The position numbers and the translations under genes were made by a program. Of a DNA stretch of 64,000 nt, positions 36,780 through 64,000 are shown piece after piece. The stretch is from Glandiceps talaboti (taxonomy: Eukaryota; Hemichordata; Enteropneusta; Spengelidae), in contig NC_135559.1 of assembly GCF_964340395.1 (NCBI RefSeq), positions 4,241,001-4,305,000 of the forward strand, written 5' to 3'. The stretch's first letter is position 1; every line of letters begins with the position of its first letter. The notes under the pieces were generated by a model, which worked only from the letters and a program-made list of their open reading frames with translations, did no database searches and had not been told where the DNA came from.

Positions 36780-38690
36780 ATTGATCCAGCTAGCTTTACA
36801 CTTAACAGCTTGAAAGTTGAAAATTAGTCTAGACTACTATTCTCACCTCCTGCATTATCTGATACTGTAGAGGAATAAGAAACATAAAAATGCTGAGTAG
36901 GAGGATTTTGTATGTAAGTAATCAATAAAGTGAGCATTTAGATGAGATTAAGGTTAAGTTAGAAACTAGTAATTGCATAGGAGTGAATATTGCCTACATC
37001 TACAGAGACTAAACAAATGGCAAGTCAGAATCAGAATGTCCTGTGCATACAGGATTTTCAAAATGATATTTATTGGGGGCCAGGGGTTTTCAATTTCAAA
37101 TTAGTCTAGGTAATTACAATTTCCTTTTTTGTTGAAAAACTGTCCGTTTGTCTCTGATGGAATTAATAATTCCAGAGTATATAGTAGAGTGACATGACTT
37201 ATGCATTTACTGGGTTCATTATATTGATCAGTCTAGATATACTATTCAGCTTTTTTCTGTAAAGAACTTAACTGTAAATATTCATGTGTTGAAACAAACA
37301 ATAAATAAAACACATATGTGGTTTTGATAACGTAACATTACTCTTAGTTTTCTGCTAACATTCAACTCAAACATTGCGTTAGAACAACTTGAAATAAAAA
37401 TACAGTGCTGCAGTGGAAAATTTTTGCTAAAGATTAGAAATTGTGATTCTTTTGTGCACCATGTCTGATGTCGTTCATAGGCCATTGAGGTCAAAAGTTT
37501 GATTTTTAATTTTTTAGTCAAGAATAAAATTCCCCCCAAAACTACTAACTACCTACTACCTTCCCAGTGTTATTAAAACCACATATAGTGTTTCATTAAG
37601 CCTAACATGAATAAGACCAAATCTTAGACTAGCAAACTGGGTCCAATGTTTGTTAAAACAAGGTTTTGAATATTAATGCAAAAATAGATAAGATAACCTT
37701 ATACGCTGTCTTGAAAACAGATGATTTGACAAAAAAAAGTTATTTACAACTGCTTAATAAAACTTATGAATTGCTTGCAGATATTAAAAACATGACTTTA
37801 TAAGTCTATATCTAAGATATGAAATGAGATTTATCGAATGAATAAAAAATAATGAATGAATTATGATGTGGATTATTGTTTGTTCATTTTTAATAAGAGT
37901 TATACATTTTAATTGTAATTTTAGTCCCATAATAGCATTGCTGCTTCGTGGAATACCAAAATATTCATATTTATCAAACGGGACGTGTATATACTTGTAA
38001 TTTATGATATTTCCATTATTTTAAATATGAGTTTAAACATGCAACATTGGACACATTTTCAGTTATTATATTAGTCCCATGATGCTCATGTTGCCCAATG
38101 GAATACAAAAATATACCTAATTATAACATGGAACTTGTATGTATTTGAAAAGAATGACAAGTGATTATTGTTCGTTGATCTGAAATAAGAGATTGAAAAA
38201 ATAACGACTCAAAGAATTATAGTTTATATCATGGAAGTCTCGTAAGATTTGTATCTCTCTAAGGATTTCGAAAACTAGAATGTCATTAAAATGTATGAGA
38301 CATTATGATTTACATGCAGATGGAAGCTGTATGTGAGGGAAATGTTGGGACCAGTGCCAAGTGAAGGCATTCAGACTCTTTTCTGTCTGTAATTGAGGCC
38401 AGGGTTTGGATGAAAGGAAACTTTTAAATGAAGTGTTTCTCCAGATTTATTTTAAATATTATTGTCCCATTATTTATATCAATGTTTCATTTATATTTTG
38501 CTAGTCTAGATTTTTATTGAATGTTTTGGATTATGGTCTCATTTCAAATTTGAATTTTCTCTGGAAACTATTTTATACTGGTGTTTGTTTTTTTTTGAAT
38601 GTCAGTAGTAGGGATATTGGGAAGATATATAGACAGTCATGGAAAGTGTACAAATTGATTTTAATTTGGCAGATGGCCAGGTTGTCCGTA
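36780..38690. other. Non-coding stretch
   Basis: No supported gene. Around 37910-38110 a diverged duplication (TTTTAGTCCCATAATAGCAT / TATTAGTCCCATGATGCTCA followed by GGAATACMAAAATAT) is visible. Confidence 0.45.
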
Positions 38691-38958
38691 GGATACAAAG
38701 TTTTGCCACCCTATCAGCCAGTACTGTGTCTGTAGGCAATAGTTTAATTCATAAAATATGACATGTTATGCCACCCTATTGGCCAACACTTCCGTCTGTA
38801 GGCAGTTAGTGTGTAAAATACGACGTTGTGCCACCCTATTGGCCAACACTTCCGTCTGTACGCACTATTTGGTGTGTAAAATACGACGTTGTGCCACCCT
38901 ATTGGCCAACACTTCCGTCTGTACGCACTATTTGGTCTGTAAAATACGACATGTTGTG
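38690..38958. repeat. ~63-bp tandem repeat, ~4 units
   Basis: Unit GCCACCCTATTGGCCAACAC, TTCCGTCTGTACGCACTATT, TGGTGTGTAAAATACGAC; a diverged first unit is at 38704 (GCCACCCTATCAGCCAGTAC). Confidence 0.93.
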
Positions 38959-39689
38959 CCACTCTCTCGCCGCTATCGTTCCAACAACGAAATTCAAAAT
39001 CCGAATGTCAGTTCAGATAGCACATTGAGTGGTAGTGCTACATTCTTTAATCCATGCTAGCTATAGTCATGCACATTACATGGTTGTTACATTACATTAA
39101 ATCTTCTCCAGGACATGACATGTACCATAATTAGTATGGTCTCCAGGTTGATATTACGATGTAGCCTGCAGACAGTGAGACATACAGATGGCAATAACAT
39201 ATGAGACATCGATGATTACTGTATACAGATTGATGGTTACCTTGAACTAAAGTATGCTATACATTTCATAAATGAGCCTAGCTACATGTTATAATATGGG
39301 TTGTTCATATGGAGAAGGGATTTGTAGATATGTCCCACTAGTGGTATTTACAGAGTGGTGAAGAAATTACAACATACGTCATTCTCAATATAACGCCCAC
39401 ACACTATGGTACATCTATACATGTATGTGATGAAAATGATAGAATTCAGTTGAATTGAGCTATGTAATGTCTGTCAGCCACAGCTGTGTATTAAAATGAG
39501 GGGTGAATAGTACACTACTTTGATGGTCTTTACAAATTGATGAATAAATGACAGAATATACCATTCTCAATATAACTCCCGCACATTATGGTGTAACTAC
39601 ATTTATAGTATATGGTGACATTACATGGTACAACATGTCATGTCTGCTAGCTCCGGATATGTATAATAGTTCAGTGTTTTTGCTAAGGT

Positions 39690-39915
39690 GTGGTAACCCC
39701 GGTAACAGACAGGGGTAAATTTGGTAAAACAGGCATAGTTCCCATACATTGTAATATAATTTTGGTAGGGAACCCTGGTAAAATGACTGGGGAACCCCGG
39801 TAAAATGACTGGGGAACCCCGGTAACAGACAGAGGTAAATTTGGTAAAACTGGCATTGTTCCCATACATTGTAATATAATTTTGGTTGGGAACCCCGGTA
39901 AAATGACGGGGAAAC
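39690..39915. repeat. Tandem GGGAACCCCGGTAAAATGAC units and dispersed relatives
   Basis: A block GGTAACAGACAGRGGTAAAT, TTGGTAAAAC, CCCATACATTGTAATATAAT, TTTGGT.GGGAACC is present twice, with GGGAACCCCGGTAAAATGAC repeated between. Diverged copies of the same family occur near 57000-57180 and 63640-63790. Confidence 0.85.
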
Positions 39916-40436
39916 TTATAAGTAAGTTTTACCTACTTTATACCAGCCTTAAAAAAAACACTGTAGTTTGGTGGTAATGGCTTTTACAGATTTTGAAATA
40001 AATCACAGAATACATAATTCATCTTCTCAATGACACTGCCCCTTATGATGTACATGTATCTGATGAAATGATCAAATATGGTGACATGATGTATGTCATG
40101 TCTGCTAGCTGTGGCTGTGGGTGCAATCAATAGTAAGGTTGAGTAATAGTTTCGTGGTAGCTTTGCAAATTGGTGTATAAATTAGAGAATCTTATCACCC
40201 ACTCACTATAAGGCAACTACATGTACCGGTACCTGATGAAATGTATGTGTATGGTGAAATGTATATGTGTCTTTTCTGTTTGTATCATAATAAAGGCTTG
40301 ATAAGTATATATAGACAAAAGTCATTATTTTCAATTTACATGTGTCTGATGAAATGTTAGAATAGGATGGAATCATACATGTAGTGTTTGTCAGCTATAT
40401 GGCTTAGTATTAACGTGAAGGTTGGATAATAGTTTA

Positions 40437-40582
<146 letters not shown>

Positions 40583-41508
40583 TAGATGTGATTAAACTTA
40601 GAATAGGGTGGAATCGTACATGTCGTGTCAGCCAGCTATGGCTATGTATTAACATGAAGGTTGAATGATAGTTTAATGGTATGTACAGATTGGTGAATAA
40701 ATCACAATACACTATTCACAATTTACTCCCACACATTGGTACACCTATATTATTGTGTATCTGATGAAATAGTAGAATACGGTGGAATTATACATGTATG
40801 TGTTACGTTTTCTACATGTACATTTTTGTAGCTGCTATCCATGGCAGTGTATTATTAACACAAAGGTGGAATAATTGCTGGTGGTATTTAGAGATTGGCG
40901 AATAAATCACAGAATACATCACTATTATATCTTTCCTCCCACTCCCCATGATGTACTTGTAACTGATCTATGAAATGATAGAATACGGTGACGTGGTACA
41001 TGTCCATCTGCTTGCACTGGCTATGTGTAATAGTTTGTCTATATTTACAGATTTTTGACTAAATCACAGCATACATTGTCAATCTCAATTTAACTCCCAT
41101 TCCCCATGATGTATTTGTAACTGATGAAATGAAAGAATATAGTAAAGTCATACATGTCTTCACTACAAGCTATGGCTATTAAAGTTGAATAATACTAGTT
41201 TGGTGGTGTTAATACCAGCTTGGTGAATAAATGACAGAATCTATCATTTTCAATTAACCTCCCAATCCCCTATCACATATATACTGGTATGTGATGATAA
41301 ACATGTACTGCTTACAAGTTACATGTGAAATATTGAATATTAATAGATCTATTTCACCAGAACATATATTTTGAAAATCAAATAATGTAAATGCATTCAA
41401 ATGAATTACATTTACTTAGTAGTACCAAAAATATAAATTATATTATTAAATGAATGTATTGGTAGAAATACTAAATGAAATTGTATACCACAAAGCTACA
41501 ACAAATTG

Positions 41509-41581
41509 TTGCGTCAGTTGAGTAAGGTCGTATCTGCTGTACAGTTGTATAGGCAGATACGACCTTACTGCACTGACGCAA
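41509..41581. mobile_element. 73-bp hairpin element
   Basis: 29-bp arms, 41509-41537 and 41553-41581, begin TTGCGTCAG and end GGTCGTATCTGC; they pair at 27 of 29 positions around a 15-base loop. No clear target duplication. Confidence 0.75.
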
Positions 41582-42189
41582 TGAAAATAGTTACAGAGAT
41601 TAGTCTATCTACATGCAAGTTTTAACCCTAAGATAATATTTTTAAGTATTGTAAAAACTAACATTAGTGTAAGTCTGCATATCAAAAATGATTAAAAAAT
41701 AATGACGTAAAGAAAAGAAAAATGTTAAGCTTGTGGATTCGTATATATAAGACTTAGTCGTGTCTCAGAAAAAATTCTAAAATTTGGCTAAAGTTACAGC
41801 TGTTGTCATTCTGCCAGCTGCAAACAAGACAGGAATAGAAATCTTCCATATCAGATAGATGGATACAGATGTCTATGGTTGCAATTTCCTGTATCTAGGC
41901 AATATCTGAGTTGTAGAAGGATGATGGTGGATATAATAGGGTGACCTTAAATGAACTTTGCATTGTCCAGTATTTGATTGCATGGTTAAGATGGATATCA
42001 TGACTCGGCAAATAAAGAAATAACAAACGCACACACAATAAATGATTTAGTTTTGTTTCTTTGTATGTTAAACACTGGACATTGTCATTTAATTTCAAAA
42101 TGAAAGATACGAAAAAAAAGCATACACAGACATCAAGTCAGTGTGTTGTGAAATAAAAGACAAAATCTTTTGTTTTCGCCAAGATGATA

Positions 42190-42420
42190 ACGAATAATTT
42201 TTGGTGAGTCATCACAAGGCAAGGAATAGTGGAATGCCAAATTTAGGTGTGTCATAAAACATTGCTGTGTGTCAGGGCTGGTCAAATTGACTTAGAGACT
42301 ACACTGGTCACCACATAGTAAGCGATAGGGAATGCCAAATGTAGGTGTGTCGTAAGAATTTGCTGTGTGTCAATGACTCCATGGCCTGTCAAAATGGCTA
42401 AGGAGACACGATCATCGACA
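42190..42420. mobile_element. Compound hAT-type MITE fragments
   Basis: Two partial copies in a row of the family at 43774 and 61032: AATGCCAAATTTAGGTGTGT...CAAATTGACTTAGAG, then CACCACATAGTAAGCGATAG...GTCAAAATGGCTAAGGAGAC. Confidence 0.7.
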
Positions 42421-43557
42421 ATAAGTCATTGACAATGAGCTAATCAGAAGGATTGAACTATTAAAAGGTCTGGACAGAAGGATTAAACCACCTTCTGGAT
42501 AAAACATCAGTATATTTTTCAATGGGGAAGCGTTAGATTTGAGACATAATTTTTATCCAGATATTAAATACTTACACAATAAATTCATCTAGCGTCTTAG
42601 ATTTGTATCTTGAAAAGTGTATCCATATTATTGACAGGTTTGTCACATACTGTGTATATTTGATATGATGGTGACGTCAACAGCAGTACTTGGGGACACC
42701 CAAAAAAATTGTGTCATCAAATCAGTTATCTGCTTTGCTAACATCTATTCTACATGTTTCAGTATAGAGCACAATGTTATGTATAATTCTTTATATTCAG
42801 ATCTGGTCAATACCCCTTTTGATGAAGATTGCAACTACTATAACTTTAAATAGAGTGAGATATTTTATATGCAAATTTACAAGTATCAACCACAGAAAAC
42901 CATGGGTAGAATGGTTAAGTGTTGAAAACTAGAAGGATGATGTAAGGGGCATGTTTGGTTATGCAGCATGCATATATAATTAGCAGCATGCATATATAAT
43001 TAGGTTGCCACTTTGAAGCCAAGAACGTGAATAACCTAGCTAATTCCCTAGACACTGTCAATGTATGGTCTCTAATGATAAATAGGAATAAAGGTACAAC
43101 ATTATCACCATAACCACTGGAGCATACAGAATGTAAATTAATTAGTACTGGAATCTTCTAGAATTTTGTGACAGTCATTATACGTAGAGCTGTGCAGTAC
43201 TGAAACTTGTGATTGTTGTTAGAACAGTTTTTGTTAATAATGTCACAGAGGAAGTGTCGGAAATGGCTTTTAGTCTCAAATGAAATATCATCTTCCGTAA
43301 ATGAAATATGATTGTAAAGTTATAGGTTATATACCCTTGTTTATATAAAATGTTCTATTTATGTTAAAAAATCATAAAATATATGCTTTTCATGGTTATT
43401 TACCATTCATTTCTGCTCCTACTCTTCCAAATAAATTAATAAATGAACTATACATATACATTATGTATACTATCTTAATATACTAGAAATAAAATTTTAT
43501 TTATCGTATATTTAGATACAATGTATCGGTATGTTTGTTGGGGTGGTGGTTAGTGGG

Positions 43558-43588
43558 TTGTTGTTGTTGTTGTTGTTGTTGTTGTTGA
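43558..43588 (+). repeat. (TTG)n microsatellite
   Basis: About ten TTG units. Confidence 0.95.
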
Positions 43589-43773
43589 AATCAGAAGTTG
43601 TTTAAATTATAAAGTAACTTTACTCAATTTTGTATCAATGATGAATTATGCATACACCATATTTTTATAAGATCGCTGATGACTATGTCATTAAAAAGAC
43701 ATCTGTCAGGCTTAAGTACTGACAGTAGATTTTATTAAAACTTGAAATACAATAGATTACTGTAGGTCGTATT

Positions 43774-43938
43774 CACTGTGCCCTCTAATGATAGCCAAAT
43801 TTTGTTGCGAGTCAAAATGAGAAAAACTGGGATTTCTTGTGAGTTGTCATATAGTAAGAGATAGGGGAACACCAACGTTTGCATCTCTAGATATTTTGTG
43901 TGTCAGTGGCATGTCAAATTGGCTTAGAGGGCACGCTG
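43774..43938 (+). mobile_element. hAT-type MITE, older copy
   Basis: 165 bp. Ends CACTGTGCCCTCTAATG and TTAGAGGGCACGCTG are inverted. Interior shares GATAGCCAAATTTTGTTG, AGTAAGAGATAGGGGAACAC and GTGTGTCAGTGGC with 61032-61203. The flanking 8-mers GTCGTATT and GTTGTACA match only partly, as in an old insertion. It ends ~200 bp before the candidate first glycogenin exon. Confidence 0.8.
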
Positions 43939-44139
43939 GTTGTACAGAGAACCGAGGCCAACTTAATTTTGAAAAAGAGAAACTGTTTTAAAGCTTGCCT
44001 ATCCACATGTACCAGGTATACCATCCATCTATGTGATATATGATTCTGATATTTTTAGAGACTCTGAAATGATTTGGGAAACCTCTGGTTGCTAACCTCA
44101 GCTGTTGATAACTAGCACGGTCTACCAGTAAACACAAAA

Positions 44140-44146
44140 ATGATGG
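44140..44146 (+). CDS. GYG1: Candidate first coding exon of glycogenin (ATGATGG then donor)
   Basis: The next exon enters in phase 1 and has no in-frame ATG, with a TAG upstream at 44270, so a short start exon must exist. At 44140 ATGATGG is followed by GTAAAG; splicing to 44307 would give MMVHDEAF, matching the very short first coding exon of vertebrate glycogenin. The donor is only moderate and other ATG-donor pairs further upstream are possible. Confidence 0.3.
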
Positions 44147-44306
44147 GTAAAGTTGAGTTACTTGTACATGTGATGTGTGAGGTAAGTTGATCTAGGTGTA
44201 AACAGAACAACAGCCTTGTAAAGCACCAAGAAAATGTTGTAGACATTGCACAGGACTATAAAGTTGTGTTAGTCTAACGATTCATTTTTCTCATTTCCGT
44301 TTGTAG

Positions 44307-59765
<15,459 letters not shown>

Positions 59766-60235
59766 AAATACACATAAATTAACACAACAAGGTTTTTGCT
59801 AATGAAACCACTAGATTGATAATTGATGATAATTGGTGAGAATAGCGGCCAATGCAAATGGGCAATAAGTGTAAGATGTAAGTACACTGTACAGTTAAAT
59901 AGTAAGAACAAGATGAATCTAATAGTGTCTGTAGTAGCTAGGGCAAGTTGTATCTTCTGAATTTATAGCCCTTGAAATTTGTGAGCTAACCTGCTGACGA
60001 TTGTACAAAACTGTATTCTTATAGATGTACAGTGGGTATTTGTATTCACACATAGGATGTACATTGCAGATTTCTTTTCCTTCCTTTATTTCTTTTATTA
60101 AAAAAAATCGGGCTTGCCTTTTTGGCCGACTTGGAACTGCAGTAGGCTTATATGCCTTTTCAGCTGACCCATGCATAGTGAATATAAGATGAAGAGAAAT
60201 AATCTCTTAATAAATGTATAGTATTTTCATTGTAG
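59766..60235 (+). other. GYG1: Probable 3' UTR of glycogenin
   Basis: Non-coding sequence follows the TGA. The first canonical AATAAA is at 60209-60214. Later AATAAA sites (about 60775) could give longer forms. Confidence 0.45.
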
Positions 60236-61031
60236 AGTAGTACTTTGTATATGCACTCAACATAGCTGAAATTTGCATATAGGTCACAAATACCAGATGT
60301 GTCTGTCAAAGAAACTTACATTTTGAATTTGCTTTTACTGGATTTTTTTTATAAGAAAGAGTTTTGTTCAGTCATGTACATTATCAGCTCATACAGTTAG
60401 AATCGCCATCATGTCTCATTTATCTTACAAAATATTTGCATATTATATGATTTAATTTATCTAATCATAGCTGAAATCAACTGTAAGTATGCAAATTTCT
60501 AACAAAAATGGCAAACTTCACTAAATAAGAACATGATGTGCAAAGGCAACCTAGGGGTGATATGAAGCTATTACACGGTTGCCACTGATTGGAAAACATG
60601 CGTATACTTTCTCTCGTTCATCAACAATACAGCCAACAAACAGATGTGCTTGTTTCCTTTGTTTTTCTAACCAATCAGAATGAACCTTGTAAAATGCTTC
60701 ACATTATCTGGCAGCTTAAATGATTGGTTCCATCATCTCTAATTGGTTGCATCATCTCTAAATCGCTAAGACTTTAATAAATTGCTGGGTTTGCATACAA
60801 TGGAACTGCTTGGTTTCTAATGGGCATTCATCTTATTGAGGTGTGTAGATTACCTCTGTGTATCGTTTCAAGAAAGATTTGTGTGTCAGTTCCTGTTTTA
60901 GAAGGAATCATCTACCCTATTCCAAAGTTGGTCTCCACCTTAGATGATGTCTTGCCAAGTCTTTTGTATTTTTGTATTTATGTAAATTAATCACAACTTG
61001 GTCAATTGCTATAATCTGATTTAGCTATGAG

Positions 61032-61203
61032 CAGTGTGCCATCTAATGATAGCCAAATTTTGTTGCTGTGAGTCAAAATAATAAAACCTGACATTTCCTG
61101 CTAGTCACCACATAGTAAGAGATAGGGGAACACCCAAATTTTGGTGTGTCACTAGAAAGTGTGTGCTTCAGTGGCCCGTCAAAATGGCTTACCAGGCACA
61201 CTG
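61032..61203 (+). mobile_element. hAT-type MITE with 8-bp target duplication
   Basis: 172 bp, starting CAGTGTGCC and ending GGCACACTG (9-bp perfect terminal inverted repeat with hAT-like CAG end), flanked by GCTATGAG at 61024-61031 and 61204-61211. No coding capacity, so it would need a hAT transposase in trans. Confidence 0.9.
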
Positions 61204-62227
61204 GCTATGAGTGTGTGTATGTAGTGGGTTTATCACCTTTGCCTTGTTTAGACCAAACATAAATCTGAATCATGCACTAGACCCAAAATCATGAAGCCAG
61301 GGTCTCAATTTCTTGCCTATTATTTGAAAAAGTAAGTTATTTGACTTTCCTTTCCCAAAGTCCCATAAAACCAGAACCCTGAAATAGGAAACTATCAATA
61401 AAACTTGGCTGTAACACCTCTGGAGAACTAAACTTTCCTAATATGAACTCAAGTAACTTTTAACTAATTGCAAATAATATTGTCTTCATTGAGACGCACT
61501 TTGGAAAATGGTAGGTTTAGTATACATGAAAGTAACAAATGTTGCACACACATTATCTAGAGTACAAGCTGTGTCAGAAAATTCTTTGAAAAGTAATGTT
61601 AACACAATGATTTGTTTTTAAGACTTACTTGCTTTTATTAATTAATCTTAAGTTAATCATGTTTTTAGCCTGCTTTGTATGCTTGTATCTGTGACATGGA
61701 AACTTGGAAATTGCTGTATTCATGTGAATTAGTGGTTTGTATTTTTACATTCTTTCTTTCTGTCATATACATAATATAATTTCTCACCAATTGCAAAATT
61801 ATCAATATTACCAAGTAAATAAATGCTTCATTGTGTGCATTCATTTTATTAGTTTTGTTATTTTTTTTCAACATTTTGAAATTAACAGGATTTTTTTCAC
61901 ATTATTTAAAGGCAAATGATTATTTCAGAGTTCAAACAACATGAAGTCTGTACTAATTTATGTAAGAGTTGCTTGATTGTACAGGAGGGTGCAAACAAGT
62001 TTGAAAAATCAGCTTACATATATGTATACTGTGATATGTTAGTTTTCCTGTCAGACCCCCCCCCCTCCCCACAACAAGAACTGAAGAATCGAACTAACTT
62101 AATGGGGATAGGCAAAATTATATTTTGTCACCTCTCCCTCCCACAGCAAATGATAAACATTTGAAATACAATTGAAACAAGATCCTTATCTATTCACACC
62201 TCATTGATATATCTGACATGCATGCGC

Positions 62228-62830
62228 AGTCATCCGGGTCGATTGGTTAGAGTGGTTGGTTTGGAATCTGCAGGTTGCAGGTTTGAGCCCAGCTACTGCC
62301 ATTTGTTTCTGAATGGCTAAAGTCCTCGGGCGATGATTTGAACCACGATTGTGCCTCAGTCAACCCAGCTGCATTATTGGTAGACTGTCGACAAGTCGCT
62401 TGTGCCATTTTTGCTACGTTTTAACTAAAACTAAAGTCGTCGCCGCACTCCGATCTGACGCAATACTACTATAATCGCATACTGATAGCGAGGGCCTTGC
62501 TGTCAGTATGCGATTATAGTAGTATTGTGCTGGATCTGAGCACGGCGTCGACTCGAGTTTTAGATAAAATGTAGCAAAAAAAGTGCGAGCGACTGTCTAC
62601 ATTATTGGGGACCTGGTAGGATAGAGGTTACAATGTGAATGCTTTGATCTAGTACACTTACAGTGACTGCAATGGATTACATGCTGCCCAGGGAGTTTAA
62701 GTATGAAGGGCTTTTGTGATGTAGATCCATGCCAGAGATAATAATCGTAAAGCTCACAGAGCATAGTGTGGGGAAGTGAAATATAAAATCTAACATTATT
62801 ATTATTATTGTTATTATTATTATCTACAAG
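62228..62830 (+). mobile_element. tRNA-derived SINE, split by a foldback element
   Basis: The head has a pol III A box (TGGTTAGAGTGGT, ~62244) and B box (GGTTTGAGCCC, ~62280) at the right spacing. The body continues through CAACCCAGCTGCATTATTGG, resumes at GGACCTGGTAGGATAGAGGT after the insertion, and ends in (ATT)n. The body matches the array and tail at 46.8-47.4 kb. Confidence 0.88.
62381..62599. mobile_element. 219-bp foldback MITE nested in the SINE, 9-bp target duplication
   Basis: The left half starts TAGACTGTCG and the right half ends CGACTGTCTA. The arms (~100 bp each) pair almost to the centre, with the innermost ~30 bp (CAATACTACTATAATCGCAT ACTGA) nearly perfect. CATTATTGG flanks both sides (62372-62380 and 62600-62608); removing one copy plus the element restores the SINE body seen elsewhere. 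A 9-bp duplication with long inverted ends suggests a Mutator-like source. Confidence 0.9.
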
Positions 62831-64000
62831 TACAAATAACAAATTACTTATTGGCCATCTATTGGAAATGTAAAGCATTTCTTTACCAAACAAATGACGG
62901 GTTTAGAGCCCATGCAGACAACTATTTATAAACCATTTCTTTACCAAACAGTTGGCCATTTTAAAGACAATGAAAGCAGACAGTCATGTTCTGCAATAAC
63001 ATATGTATCTCAAGGATTCAATAATGTACAATTTATTGTCAGGAATGGAGATTTCATTCTCACATTCCTCAACACCAACATATTTCCACATTCTGTGGTG
63101 TTTTTGATAAAAAATTGAAACCCTAATAGCAGAGAGGGATATACCTGACAAACTATACAGTTTCATACATGTCAAAATGGTAATCTTCTAAGGGGAACCT
63201 TGGTGGAAAAGCCTCAGGAACTTGAATATATTTTTACTCTATAATACCCTTAAAAACCCTGTGTTATGGTGATCTAACAAAATGGTTTAGGGCTTCCAAA
63301 ATATCAACCCATTCAAATCAGGTATTGGTGTGTGTGAGTTGCTCTCATTGGCTGTCACCTGGCAATTACAGCAATGATCAGGCAAGGTTGATATCTGTCC
63401 TAAACTACTATTGGGTGTCACTGTTGCCAACAGCAACAAGCAGCCCATTTCATATCATACAATATCAAACATAACACAGTGGTGTCGAATGTTATTATAT
63501 TTCCTCTTTTCTCACAAACACCTTCGCAGACTACTAAAGCATTATGACTTTAAAGATGAATAGAGAGATGGTAAGTCTGTTTATCTTCATGAAAGTGCTA
63601 CAGTCATACAATACTGTGTTGTCAGTGTCTTTTTTGAGGACTTGGAACCCCTGTAACAGACATGGGAAATCTGGTAAAATTAAATTTTGATACACCTTAG
63701 TACCATAATTTTGGTTAGGAACCATAGTAGAAAGCATGGGGAACTATGGTAGATTTTACTTGCTTTCAAACTTTACCAAGAACCCTGATTACTAATACTG
63801 TCATCAGTATCTGAATTTGTGTATTTCATCAAGTCCGTCTATACGCAATCAGAGTCTCTGCATATGAATACTGCTTATAATCGCAGACTTTAAAGCAAGT
63901 CAGCTGAATGAACCTCAGAATTGATGAAAGTAACTTTGCTCTTGTGTTGATTCAAATTTAAATGGAAATACTAGTTCTGATACATTTAGATCAAGTTTTC
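62831..64000. other. Non-coding stretch
   Basis: No supported gene. A short direct repeat (CATTTCTTTACCAAACA at about 62877 and 62935) is present, and 63640-63790 is a diverged copy of the family at 39690. Confidence 0.5.

Noticed and set aside
38758-39060. 100-residue ORF with repeated YWPTLPSVRT-like or ATLLANTSVC peptide
   Set aside because: It is a translation of the 63-bp tandem repeat, open in several frames because the period is a multiple of three.
42665-42853. 62-residue ORF near the glycogenin gene
   Set aside because: Its length is expected by chance in this composition; no splice or family support.
62228-62300. Functional tRNA gene
   Set aside because: A and B boxes are present, but the sequence does not close a convincing cloverleaf and runs into a SINE body with an (ATT)n tail.

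Overview
This is an AT-rich eukaryotic (metazoan) nuclear window with long introns, abundant microsatellites, minisatellites and non-autonomous transposon remnants, and few genes. The gene structure (GT-AG introns, a glycogenin gene) and the repeat content (tRNA-derived SINE, hAT-type and foldback MITEs) fit a marine invertebrate. I cannot name the species or confidently the phylum from sequence alone. Only two genes are well supported, both on the + strand.

Region by region. 1-27.7 kb: no coding sequence that I can support; it holds minisatellites (2.8-3.4, 12.3, 21.7 and 22.2 kb), inverted-repeat elements (2.15-2.55, 5.0, 8.43, 21.3 and 23.2 kb), a three-copy dispersed family (8.6, 14.3 and 19.5 kb), local duplications and microsatellites. 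26-27.8 kb is less repetitive and probably contains regulatory sequence. 27,925-33,660: one uninterrupted 1,911-residue ORF for an extremely Glu/Asp-rich protein with an N-terminal membrane anchor. 33.7-38.6 kb: probably 3' UTR, then intergenic DNA with a cluster of four RFX X-box-like motifs at 36.7 kb. 38.7-41.3 kb: tandem and satellite-like repeats with a (TA)n tract of about 130 bp. 42-44 kb: hAT-type MITE relatives.

44,307-59,765: a glycogenin gene (glycosyltransferase family 8). I resolve seven coding exons with consistent splice phases, from the N-terminal VTLTTND motif to the C-terminal WEQGQ glycogen-synthase-binding motif; the short exon with the start codon is uncertain. Its introns are unusual. 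Intron 2 begins with a roughly 12-copy, 40-bp tandem array made of the exon's own 3' end plus its GTAAGT donor. Intron 4 carries a 26-bp copy of exon 4 next to a 77-bp SINE-derived tandem array.

59.8-64 kb: glycogenin 3' UTR, then intergenic DNA with a clean hAT-type MITE (8-bp target duplication) and a tRNA-derived SINE split by a 219-bp foldback element with a 9-bp target duplication.

The two genes show no evident functional link. Glycogenin primes glycogen synthesis in the cytosol; the acidic protein is an anchored, probably disordered protein of unknown role.
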